A stretch of 12,910 bases of DNA from Alphaproteobacteria bacterium (GTDB taxonomy: Bacteria; Pseudomonadota; Alphaproteobacteria; SP197): the NCBI GenBank assembly GCA_022822575.1, contig JAJEBJ010000377.1, positions 1 through 12,910 on the forward strand, in the 5' to 3' direction. The notes under the pieces were generated by a model. That model was not told where the DNA came from, searched no databases, and was given only the letters and a program-made list of their open reading frames with translations. Made by a program: the position numbers and the translations under genes. Below, one piece after another: positions 1-6,304 of the stretch. Every line of letters starts with the position of its first letter. Position 1 is the first letter of the stretch.

Positions 1-2
1 TG

Positions 3-38
3 AGCGACGTGCGCCCGGACGATCGGAAGCCGGTATGA
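3..38 (+). CDS. C-terminal tail of an upstream gene (partial)
   Basis: The last eleven codons of a reading frame entering from the left read SDVRPDDRKPV and end in TGA at 36-38. That stop overlaps the ATG of the permease gene at 35 as ATGA, the usual sign of translational coupling inside an operon. The tail is too short to identify. Because the next three genes are an ABC permease, ATPase and binding protein, it may be another operon member such as a second permease or an enzyme, but that is a guess. Confidence 0.5.
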   Translation, partial: SDVRPDDRKPV

Positions 39-886
39 TCAGGCTGCGAAGACGCCGAGGCGAGGATGTGAATCAGGTCGCCAGGCGCAGTGTGTCGCTC
101 TTCGAACTGCGCACCGTGCTCTCGGGCAGAACCACCCTCATCCTCGGTCTCGCTGGAGCAACCGGATTCTTCATCATCTGGGAACTCGGTCACTACATCA
201 CTCCTGAAGAGAGCCAGAGATTCCTTCCGGCACCCCAGGAAGTCCTGGGTGCCCTCATCACCCTGATCGTGGAAAAGGACTACATCGCCGACATCCTCAA
301 GAGCTGCTTTCGCATCTTCGCCAGCTTCTTTGCGGCCTGTCTGATCGCCGTTCCGCTCGGCATTGCGATGGGCTGTTTCATGAGGCTGAGGGCGCTTCTC
401 AATCCCACCATCTCCGCCTTCCGCTACCTGCCCGCCGCTTCCTTCATTCCCCTGCTCCTGGTGTGGTTTGGTCCGACGGACACGCAGAAACTGGCTCTGC
501 TGGTGCTGGGTGTCATCTTCTTCCTGGTGGCGCTCATACTCGACAATACGAAAGCGGTGCAGCCGGAGCTGATCGAGGCGGCGCTCACCATGGGCGCCGG
601 ACGACGCCGGGTGGTGACCGAGGTTGTGGTTCCGGCCGTGGCGCCAGCGGTGGTCGATTCCATGCGCAACATGATCGCCGTGGGCTGGACCTATCTCGTC
701 ATCGCCGAAATCGTCGCCGCATCGGACGGCATTGGCGCTGTCATGATGCGCGCCGGAAGATTCCTCAAGGTCGACATCATCATGGCGGGAATTCTCACCA
801 TCGGCTTCCTTGGCGTGGCAACGGACCTCCTGTTCCGTCTTGCCGCACGGTACGCCTTCCCATGGAATCGTGAACGCGGTGACTGA
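35..886 (+). CDS. ABC transporter permease, NitT/TauT (SsuC/TauC) type
   Basis: Inner-membrane subunit that forms the substrate channel of an ABC importer. The 283 residues fit this family. The basic N-terminus is cytoplasmic, a first membrane segment covers about residues 35-52, and the family motif FLPAPQEV lies at 63-70. A conserved stretch RYLPAASFIPLLLVWFG is at 130-146. The EAA loop that docks on the ATPase is at about 181-200 (EAALTMGAGRRR). The ATG at 35 is chosen because it overlaps the upstream stop (ATGA). It ends at 886, two bases before the ATPase ATG at 889, so the two are surely co-transcribed. The substrate cannot be read from the permease; relatives carry nitrate, taurine, sulfonates, cyanate, urea derivatives or guanidine. 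Confidence 0.93.
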   Translation: MIRLRRRRGEDVNQVARRSVSLFELRTVLSGRTTLILGLAGATGFFIIWELGHYITPEESQRFLPAPQEVLGALITLIVEKDYIADILKSCFRIFASFFAACLIAVPLGIAMGCFMRLRALLNPTISAFRYLPAASFIPLLLVWFGPTDTQKLALLVLGVIFFLVALILDNTKAVQPELIEAALTMGAGRRRVVTEVVVPAVAPAVVDSMRNMIAVGWTYLVIAEIVAASDGIGAVMMRAGRFLKVDIIMAGILTIGFLGVATDLLFRLAARYAFPWNRERGD

Positions 887-888
887 CC

Positions 889-1686
889 ATGCCAGGTGAT
901 CAGGCACCGCCACGTACGGCGATCACCGCGAGCAACGTCACGCGGCAGTATGTTGGCGGCACCTTCACCGCTGTCGACAACATCTCGATGGATCTGCGGG
1001 AAAACGAGATCGTCTGCTTCATCGGACCGTCGGGGTGCGGCAAGACTACCATGCTGCGCATGATCGCTGGCCTCGAGTATCCCTCGATGGGTGACCTCAC
1101 GATCTTCGACAAGCCCATCACCGGTCCCGGTCCCGACCGAGGCATGATCTTCCAAGCCTATACTTCGTTCCCATGGCTGACAGCGCGCAAGAACATCGAG
1201 TACGGCATGAAGATCATGGGACTGTCGCGGGAAGAACGCAGCCGGCGGTCCGACGAGTTTCTCAGGTTGGTGCATCTCGATGGCTTCGGCGATTCCTACC
1301 CGGCGAGTCTCTCGGGAGGCATGAAACAGCGCGTAGCGATCGCCCGCACCCTGGCACAGAATCCGGGTGTGCTGCTGATGGACGAACCCTTCGGTGCTCT
1401 CGATGCCCAGGTGCGCTGGGAGATGCAGGAAATGATGATCGAGATCATCGAACGAGAGAACACCACGGTCGTCACCGTCACCCATGACATTCAGGAGGCC
1501 ATCTATCTATCGGATCGAATAATCTTCTTCACCCGATCTCCCGGGCGCATCAAGGCCGACATTCCGGTGTCATTCAAGGAAGGGCGACGCATCCCGCGCA
1601 AGGAGGAGATGCTGGCGCTTCCCGGGTACGTCGATCTCGAAAGACAGCTCTTCGCGATGATGCGTGAGGAGATCCAGCAGAAATGA
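889..1686 (+). CDS. ABC transporter ATP-binding protein, NitT/TauT (SsuB/TauB) type
   Basis: Cytoplasmic ATPase that powers the importer. Of 265 residues, the landmarks are Walker A GPSGCGKT at 46-53, Q-loop Gln89 in MIFQA, signature LSGGMKQR at 141-148, Walker B VLLMDE at 161-166 followed by the D-loop, and switch His199 in THD. All catalytic elements are intact. The C-terminal part (SPGRIKADIPVSF) is the short tail common in TauB/SsuB proteins, not a regulatory domain. It sits two bases after the permease stop, and its own TGA overlaps an ATG at 1683, though the next gene probably starts further down at 1716. Confidence 0.95.
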   Translation: MPGDQAPPRTAITASNVTRQYVGGTFTAVDNISMDLRENEIVCFIGPSGCGKTTMLRMIAGLEYPSMGDLTIFDKPITGPGPDRGMIFQAYTSFPWLTARKNIEYGMKIMGLSREERSRRSDEFLRLVHLDGFGDSYPASLSGGMKQRVAIARTLAQNPGVLLMDEPFGALDAQVRWEMQEMMIEIIERENTTVVTVTHDIQEAIYLSDRIIFFTRSPGRIKADIPVSFKEGRRIPRKEEMLALPGYVDLERQLFAMMREEIQQK

Positions 1687-1700
1687 ACAACGTCTACCAA

Positions 1701-1706
1701 GGGAGG
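1701..1706 (+). promoter_or_regulatory. Shine-Dalgarno site of the substrate-binding protein gene
   Basis: GGGAGG lies 9 bases before the ATG at 1716. It decides for that start over the in-frame ATG at 1683, which has no SD and would put charged residues in front of the signal peptide. A strong private SD fits the need for more binding protein than membrane subunits. Confidence 0.75.
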
Positions 1707-1715
1707 AAACGTGAC

Positions 1716-2861
1716 ATGCAAGGATTACTGAAGCGTGGAACCGGTCTTCTTGCCGGCCTGTTGCTGGCGGTCACGCTGACCGCAGGCAGCACCCTGCGCG
1801 CAGCGGAGGACGTGACTGTTACCCTCATTCCAGTTTCTGTCTATGGACCCTGGTTCATCGTCCAGGAAAAGGGAATGGCTGAGGGCGTCAATCTCGAGGT
1901 GCAGATCATCGAGGACATCACGGCGCGCAACGCCGGACTCTCCACCGGTCACCTCCAGTGCATGATGACGACCATGGACTCCACTGTCGTCGCCCATGCT
2001 GCCGGTATCCCGGTGAGGCATGTGGCGGTACCGTTGATGTCCTACGGGCTCGACGAGATGGTGGTAGCCTCGGATATCCAGTCCGTGGAGGACTTTGCCG
2101 GACGTTCCTACGCCGCCGACTACGGCTTTCTCAACCACATGTGGATGTTGCTGACCCTCAAGCGCGCGGGCATGGATTTCGATGCCGCAGAGCACAAGAT
2201 CATGCTGCCCCAGGATGCTACCGCATCCTTCGTCAGCGGGGCCCTTGACATCGATGTCAACTTCATCCCGTTCTCAACACAGTCCCAGGAACGCGAGGAC
2301 TCCTACCTCTTCAAGAGCAGCCGCACGGACCGTACCTGGGAACGCGGCCTGATTTCCGATTCCATCGCCTGCAATACGGACTGGATGGCCGAAAAACCGG
2401 ATGTGGCCAAGGAGGTGTTGCGTTCATGGTTCGAGGCAGTGAACTGGTGGAAGGAGAATCCGGCGGAAGGCAACGAGATCGTCGCCCGGGGACTGGACTG
2501 GCCGGTCGGGGACGTCGAGATCACCCAGCAGGGAACCGTGATGCTCAACATCAACCAGAATCTCGGCGCCATCGGTGTCGAAGGTGGTGTGCCGATGTGC
2601 GCCAGCATTCCCGAAGGGGCGCCGCTTCCCCCAGACGAGCCGAGCAACTGGGGTCAGATGTTTGGCGGTGAAGATTGCGAGGCCGGATACCTGAATTCGA
2701 CCTGGGACATCTTCGCTTCGGTCTACCACGAGGCCGGCGTGACCGACAACACGCCGACGGCCGAAGATGGCATCGACAACAGTCTCCTGCTATCGCTGGC
2801 TGCCGAGGGATTCGGCGAGACGTATAACTCCAACAAGTGGGTTGGCCGTTCCGGTATGTAG
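1716..2861 (+). CDS. ABC transporter periplasmic substrate-binding protein, NitT/TauT (NMT1/THI5-like) family
   Basis: Secreted receptor of the importer encoded just upstream. From ATG 1716 the product has 381 residues. It begins with a typical signal peptide: basic MQGLLKR, hydrophobic core to about residue 22, and a likely cleavage near LRA-AED at 29/30. The mature part starts TVTLIPVSVYGPWFIVQEKGM, the first strand and helix of the NitT/TauT binding-protein fold. GHLQCMMTTMDSTVVAHAAG (about 78-97) is the 'which compound is bound' loop region of the family. The last 100 residues hold a proline-rich stretch with Cys295 and Cys321, which might form a disulfide in the periplasm. There is no lipobox Cys at the cleavage site. 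The ligand is not predictable from motifs alone. Confidence 0.9.
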   Translation: MQGLLKRGTGLLAGLLLAVTLTAGSTLRAAEDVTVTLIPVSVYGPWFIVQEKGMAEGVNLEVQIIEDITARNAGLSTGHLQCMMTTMDSTVVAHAAGIPVRHVAVPLMSYGLDEMVVASDIQSVEDFAGRSYAADYGFLNHMWMLLTLKRAGMDFDAAEHKIMLPQDATASFVSGALDIDVNFIPFSTQSQEREDSYLFKSSRTDRTWERGLISDSIACNTDWMAEKPDVAKEVLRSWFEAVNWWKENPAEGNEIVARGLDWPVGDVEITQQGTVMLNINQNLGAIGVEGGVPMCASIPEGAPLPPDEPSNWGQMFGGEDCEAGYLNSTWDIFASVYHEAGVTDNTPTAEDGIDNSLLLSLAAEGFGETYNSNKWVGRSGM

Positions 2862-2869
2862 AATCGGTG

Positions 2870-2903
2870 GCTGCCCTGCCCTCTCCAACAGGGGCAGGGC
2901 AGC
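2870..2903 (+). promoter_or_regulatory. Perfect 12-bp intercistronic hairpin after the binding-protein gene
   Basis: GCTGCCCTGCCC at 2870-2881 is exactly complementary to GGGCAGGGCAGC at 2892-2903, with a 10-nt loop. It starts 8 nt after the binding-protein stop and 30 nt before the hydrolase start. No T-run follows, so a full intrinsic terminator is unlikely. Such hairpins after binding-protein genes often protect the upstream mRNA from 3' exonucleases, or let only part of the transcripts continue. Either would give high binding protein and low hydrolase levels. Confidence 0.75.
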
Positions 2904-2920
2904 ACATCTACGACATGACG

Positions 2921-2926
2921 AGGAGG
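2921..2926 (+). promoter_or_regulatory. Shine-Dalgarno site of the amidohydrolase gene
   Basis: Consensus AGGAGG lies 7 bases before the GTG at 2934. It makes that GTG the start codon and shows that the hydrolase has independent, strong translation initiation beyond the hairpin. Confidence 0.8.
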
Positions 2927-2933
2927 TTGAGAC

Positions 2934-3881
2934 GTGGCTGATCCTCTCAAGATCGATTCCCATGTCCACATCTACGAGACCCGCGAAATCGGCCGGGCCG
3001 AAAAGACGGGCTATGAGGTCTGGGAGTACGGAGAACTTGCCGGCGTGAGGGCGAGCACCCTCGACGGCACCGTCGACGAGTTGCTGGAATCCATGGTTTC
3101 AGCCGGCATTTCGAGAGCCGTCATCGTCAATCTCTACACCACTGCCGAGATCCGTTCACAGGCCATCGCCACACTCGAACCCGGGCTCACTGCAAGCAGG
3201 CGCGAGAAGGCAATCGCGGACATCGAAGCGCGCATGGCCGATGAGATGCGGCAGTTCAACCTGTGGGCCTGCGGCGTCGGGAACCAGCACCCGGAACTCG
3301 CGATCTTCATTGCCACGGACCCCCTGCTGGCACCCGACGAAGCCGGCGCCACCCTGGTCAGCGAACTCCACGAGTCCCACGGCGCCCACGGCGTCAAACT
3401 CCACGGTCCGGCTCAGGGGTGCATGATGTCGGACCGGCGCCTGTGGGCCACGTACAGGACCTGCGAGGAACGCGGCCTGCCAATCATTGCCCATGCCGGC
3501 CCGGACCAGCAGGGTATCGGGTACTCGGATCCCCCGGCCTTTGTGGACATGTTGCAGGATTTCCCCCGCCTCAAGGTGGTGGTCGCCCATCTCGGCGGCG
3601 CCTCGTGGCGTCAGACACTGGAGGTAGCGGAAGCCTTCCCCAACGCCTATTTCGACTGTTGCGAGATCATCGACTGGACGGGAAGTCCCAACGGTCCCAG
3701 CGAGATGGAGCTCGCCCGCCTCATCAGGGATATCGGTACGCACCGTGTCATGATGGGTTCCGACTACCCGTGGTACGATCTCGACAACACCGTCGATCGC
3801 GTCATGGAACTCCCCTTGCTTTCCATGGAAGAAAAAGAGCGCATTCTGGGCGCCAACGCACAGTCCATCCTCGGTCTGTAA
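2934..3881 (+). CDS. Amidohydrolase-2 family metal-dependent hydrolase
   Basis: Soluble TIM-barrel enzyme of the amidohydrolase superfamily (the group containing ACMSD-type decarboxylases and lactonases), 315 residues with a GTG start set by the SD at 2921. Metal and catalytic residues are in the expected places. HVH is at residues 10-12 (SHVHIYE), the family GVKLHG stretch is at 153-158, and the barrel histidines are His187 in IAHAGP and His219 in VAHLGG. The catalytic Asp277 is in MGSDYPWYD, and the usual C-terminal ILGANAQSILGL closes the protein. It follows the ABC importer genes in the same direction, so it probably acts on the imported compound or a derivative. The chemistry (amide, lactone or C-C cleavage) cannot be told from sequence. 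Confidence 0.88.
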   Translation: MADPLKIDSHVHIYETREIGRAEKTGYEVWEYGELAGVRASTLDGTVDELLESMVSAGISRAVIVNLYTTAEIRSQAIATLEPGLTASRREKAIADIEARMADEMRQFNLWACGVGNQHPELAIFIATDPLLAPDEAGATLVSELHESHGAHGVKLHGPAQGCMMSDRRLWATYRTCEERGLPIIAHAGPDQQGIGYSDPPAFVDMLQDFPRLKVVVAHLGGASWRQTLEVAEAFPNAYFDCCEIIDWTGSPNGPSEMELARLIRDIGTHRVMMGSDYPWYDLDNTVDRVMELPLLSMEEKERILGANAQSILGL

Positions 3882-4148
3882 TCCCACCCGACTGTGGTCG
3901 CCAGGACGTTCGTCACCCGTCGGTTCGCTGTTCCGCTGGTGTTGCGCATGTCATGTTCATGAAGGCTTCCTGCTCGTGCCTGCATTCCCGAAAGGCGCGA
4001 GCAGCGTTCCCGGCAACTGTCATGCCAGTAGGCATCGGCCGTATTCAAGCAGTCCCAGACATGCGCAAACGAGGCCGCCGAGGTGCAGGTGAACTTGGCG
4101 GGATCCTTGCGCTCGCGAACACTGTTCGGGAGAAGAGCAACGATTCGG
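3882..4148. other. 267-nt gap between convergent genes
   Basis: This stretch separates the amidohydrolase (plus) from the ureohydrolase (minus). It holds one imperfect hairpin (3970-4004) and no recognisable gene with a start and SD. On the minus strand one frame, roughly 3990-4110, has codon-like composition but no start nearby and no stop before it enters the amidohydrolase gene. It is treated as doubtful and discussed in the findings. Confidence 0.5.
3970..4004. terminator. Possible bidirectional terminator hairpin
   Basis: CTGCTCGTGCCT at 3970-3981 can pair with AGGCGCGAGCAG at 3993-4004 as a 12-bp stem with one G-U pair and an 11-nt loop. It lies between converging genes, where a terminator is expected. 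There is no clear T-run on either side, so factor-independent termination would be weak. Confidence 0.3.
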
Positions 4149-5333
4149 TCAATCCGCCATGACGCGGTCGCGATGGCCGAGCTTGCCTTCCACCACCATG
4201 GTGCCGACGGCATCGAGGATGACCCGGCAGGCCAACTGGGACGTGTTGTCGTTGACGTCGTAGGGTGGCGAGACCTCGACAACTTCCATGCCACACAAGC
4301 CTTCGCGGGCGATGAGACGCACCATCTCAAGTGCCTCGCGCGGCGTGAAACCGCCGGGCTCGGGAGTGCCGGTTCCAGGTGCGAAACCAGGATCGATGGA
4401 GTCGATATCGAACGAGAGATAGACAGCCTTCGCGCCCTTCCAGGCGAGTTCGAGAGCGACTTCCGCAGTCTTCCTGGTGCCGAGTTCCTCGACATCGGTC
4501 ATGGTCAGCACACTGGTGCCGCGTTCGCGGGCAATCTCGGAACCACGCCTCGAGCCGTACCAGCCACCGATTCCGATCTGCACCAGGTTCTTCGGCGGAC
4601 AGTTGGCAAGACCGACATCATGCATGTGCGTGTGGGCATGGTGGGATTCCGCCCTGTCGACGCTCTCATGATCATTCGAGGTCCAGTACCAGGGCGTCGT
4701 GTGCATGCGCTCATCCATGTCCATGTCGGCCATGTCGATATGCCGGTCGAAGTGAATGATGCCGACATTGCCGTCGATGTGAGGCGCGATGCCGCGGACG
4801 TTGGGATAGCCGAGGCTGTGATCACCGCCCACAAGGATCGGAAAGGCGCCCGAGGTGTAGACGTGCGACACCGCCTTCGAGACCTGGTCGAAGGTCTTCT
4901 CGATATTGCCAGGAATGACGAAGACATCTCCGGCATCGGCAAGATCAAGCTCTTCAGGTAGATCGATGCCGCCATCAACGCTGTAGCCGTCATAGACGGC
5001 CGAAATGCGCCGCACCGCCTGGGGACCGAACCGGGTTCCCGGACGGTATGTCGTCCCGGTGTCAAAGGGGATGCCGACAAATGCCGCTTCGTAGTCGCCG
5101 ATCCGTCGAATGTCTTCGCAGTAGGGCGCCTTCATGAACGTGTTGATGCCGGCAAAGGCCGGCAAATGACCACGGCTGAACAGCGAGATGGTCCTGTCGT
5201 TGATTGAGTCAGCGGCCGTGAGGCCGAGTTCCAGCCCTCGCTGAATCTCCTCTTCCTGCCGGGTCTGCGAAATGCGAGACAGACGATGGAGGTTGCGTGT
5301 GCCCCTGAAAGCGTGGTCGTCCCTGTCAGCCAC
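4149..5333 (-). CDS. Ureohydrolase of the agmatinase/arginase superfamily, guanidine hydrolase (GdmH)-like
   Basis: Binuclear-metal hydrolase that splits guanidino compounds to urea. From GTG 5333 (SD GGAGGA at 5341-5346) it has 394 residues, clearly longer than typical agmatinases of about 300-320. The extra length is mostly a roughly 65-residue N-terminal region before AFAGINTFMKAPYCED. Metal motifs are GGDHS (169-173), FDRHID (195-200, Asp196, His198, Asp200) and SFDIDSIDP (307-315). The Arg in DRHID, where agmatinases have DAH, together with the extension and DERMHTTPW (207-215), recalls the nickel-dependent guanidine hydrolase of cyanobacteria (Synechocystis Sll1077). A histidine-rich insert (SHHAHTHMHD, about 230-239) is unusual. 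An in-frame ATG at 5384 would add 17 residues but has no SD. The substrate assignment is a family-based inference; another guanidino acid remains possible. Confidence 0.85.
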   Translation of the reverse strand: MADRDDHAFRGTRNLHRLSRISQTRQEEEIQRGLELGLTAADSINDRTISLFSRGHLPAFAGINTFMKAPYCEDIRRIGDYEAAFVGIPFDTGTTYRPGTRFGPQAVRRISAVYDGYSVDGGIDLPEELDLADAGDVFVIPGNIEKTFDQVSKAVSHVYTSGAFPILVGGDHSLGYPNVRGIAPHIDGNVGIIHFDRHIDMADMDMDERMHTTPWYWTSNDHESVDRAESHHAHTHMHDVGLANCPPKNLVQIGIGGWYGSRRGSEIARERGTSVLTMTDVEELGTRKTAEVALELAWKGAKAVYLSFDIDSIDPGFAPGTGTPEPGGFTPREALEMVRLIAREGLCGMEVVEVSPPYDVNDNTSQLACRVILDAVGTMVVEGKLGHRDRVMAD

Positions 5334-5338
5334 GTGCC

Positions 5339-5382
5339 GGTCCTCCGGATATTGCCGAGGCGATAGTGCCGGAGCGTGGACC
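5339..5382 (-). promoter_or_regulatory. Predicted leader hairpin covering the SD of the ureohydrolase gene
   Basis: On the minus strand CTCCGG (5374-5369) pairs with CCGGAG (5348-5343) across a 20-nt loop. An outer GGTC (5382-5379) pairs with GACC (5342-5339), leaving a 4-nt bulge on the 5' side. The 3' arm contains the SD, so the fold would reduce ribosome access. Found by eye; no folding energy was computed and no known riboswitch motif is recognised. Confidence 0.35.
5341..5346 (-). promoter_or_regulatory. Shine-Dalgarno site deciding the GTG start of the ureohydrolase
   Basis: On the minus strand GGAGGA lies 7 bases before the GTG at 5333. It favours that start over the ATG at 5384, which is only 14 nt from the end of the tRNA and has no SD. 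The SD is part of the 3' arm of a predicted hairpin (5339-5382). Confidence 0.7.
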
Positions 5383-5398
5383 ATCTATCAACGTGGGA

Positions 5399-5473
5399 TG
5401 GTGGGCGCGGCTGGGATTGAACCAGCGACCCCTACGATGTCAACGTAGTGCTCTCCCGCTGAGCTACGCGCCC
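5399..5473 (-). tRNA. tRNA-Val (anticodon GAC), 3' CCA encoded
   Basis: Reading the minus strand, the 7-bp acceptor stem GGGCGCG / CGCGCCC closes at 5473-5467 and 5409-5403. The D arm is GCTC/GAGC with a 7-nt loop. The anticodon arm CTACG-TTGACAT-CGTAG carries GAC in the loop. The variable loop is GGGTC. The T arm GCTGG-TTCAATC-CCAGC includes the TTC hallmark. The discriminator is A (5402) and CCA is encoded at 5401-5399. All stems are perfectly paired. The tRNA lies 66 nt upstream of the ureohydrolase start, in the same direction. Confidence 0.97.
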
Positions 5474-5548
5474 CATCGGCGACTAGATATCCGACAGCCC
5501 TTCACCATGCAACCGGGGCTGCCACATCGATCCTGTCCGGAGGCTTCG

Positions 5549-6304
5549 TCAGTTCAGTCCGCGTTCCTTCTTGATACGGTCCCACGCGGCATTGATTTCA
5601 GCCATCTTGCGGTTGGCGACCTCGATGAACTCGTCGGGCAATCCCTGAGCCGTGACACGATCGGGGTGATTTTCCTGAAGCAGTTTGCGGTAGGCCGCCT
5701 TCACGTCGCGATCACTCGCCTCGGCCGACACACCCAGCATCTCGTATGGGTCGCCTGCGGCTTCGCCGGTCGCCGCGAACATGCCTTCGAGGCGCCTCAT
5801 GTCAGCGGATGAGAACCCGAATATGCGACCGACATCGTTGATGATGGCACGCTCGGCGGCGTGATAGTGGCCATCCACGTGGGCCACCATCAGCAGGGCC
5901 CCGAGGAGGTCTTCCCTCACAGCCCGCGAGTGGCCAAGCAGGGACGCGATCTGGCGGGCATAGGACTCGTAGCCGTCAGCGCTTTCCTTGGCGGCATTGA
6001 AAATGCGACCGACATCGCCCGAAGCCGATTCCGGAATGGGGAGAATGCGTTTGAGTGCCTGAACCTCGTCCTGTGTCACGCGGCCATCTGCCTTGGCCAG
6101 CTTGGCGACCAGGGCGATCACAGCCAGGGTGAAGGCAACCTGAAGTTCGTCCGTCGAGGAACCCTGATGTGTGACGGCGGGCCGCTTTCCTTTCAAGGTC
6201 TGATCGATAAGGTGTCCCGCGGCCATGCCCATGAGAGCGCCAAGAGGGCCTCCCAGCGCGAAGAAGCCGACCGTGCCACCGATGATCTTGCCCCAGACGC
6301 TCAT
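5549..6304 (-). CDS. TerB-domain plus J-domain protein (DjlA-like co-chaperone)
   Basis: The 251 residues contain a short glycine-rich hydrophobic N-terminus (about 7-33, possible membrane anchor as in DjlA) and a TerB-like helical domain (about 52-178). At the C-terminus is a J domain (about 185-250) with the HPD tripeptide at 213-215 in ENHPDR, needed to stimulate Hsp70 (DnaK) ATPase. Acidic residues in KADGRVTQDE and AHVDGHYHAAE (71-80 and 141-151) are the EF-hand-like TerB signature. The ATG at 6304 is chosen because it overlaps the upstream stop as ATGA; longer in-frame starts would run into the deacetylase gene. It is the last gene of the AOR-MoaD-deacetylase operon, an unusual place for a DjlA-type protein. 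Its client is unknown. Confidence 0.9.
   Translation of the reverse strand: MSVWGKIIGGTVGFFALGGPLGALMGMAAGHLIDQTLKGKRPAVTHQGSSTDELQVAFTLAVIALVAKLAKADGRVTQDEVQALKRILPIPESASGDVGRIFNAAKESADGYESYARQIASLLGHSRAVREDLLGALLMVAHVDGHYHAAERAIINDVGRIFGFSSADMRRLEGMFAATGEAAGDPYEMLGVSAEASDRDVKAAYRKLLQENHPDRVTAQGLPDEFIEVANRKMAEINAAWDRIKKERGLN

Noticed and set aside
14..34. CCCGGACGATCGG followed by GCCGG, reminiscent of the ACGA/GGACGA segments of small guanidine riboswitches (mini-ykkC, ykkC-III)
   Set aside because: It lies in the tail of the upstream reading frame, only one short partial stem can form, and the rest of the motif is absent or outside the window.
4083..4961. A 292-codon open frame on the plus strand
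   Set aside because: It is antisense to the ureohydrolase, whose motifs are unmistakable, and has no SD or family features.
5474..5548. CAGCCC/GGGCTG repeat between the TerB/J gene and the tRNA as a terminator
   Set aside because: Only 6 bp with a 15-nt loop and no T-run, so too weak to call.
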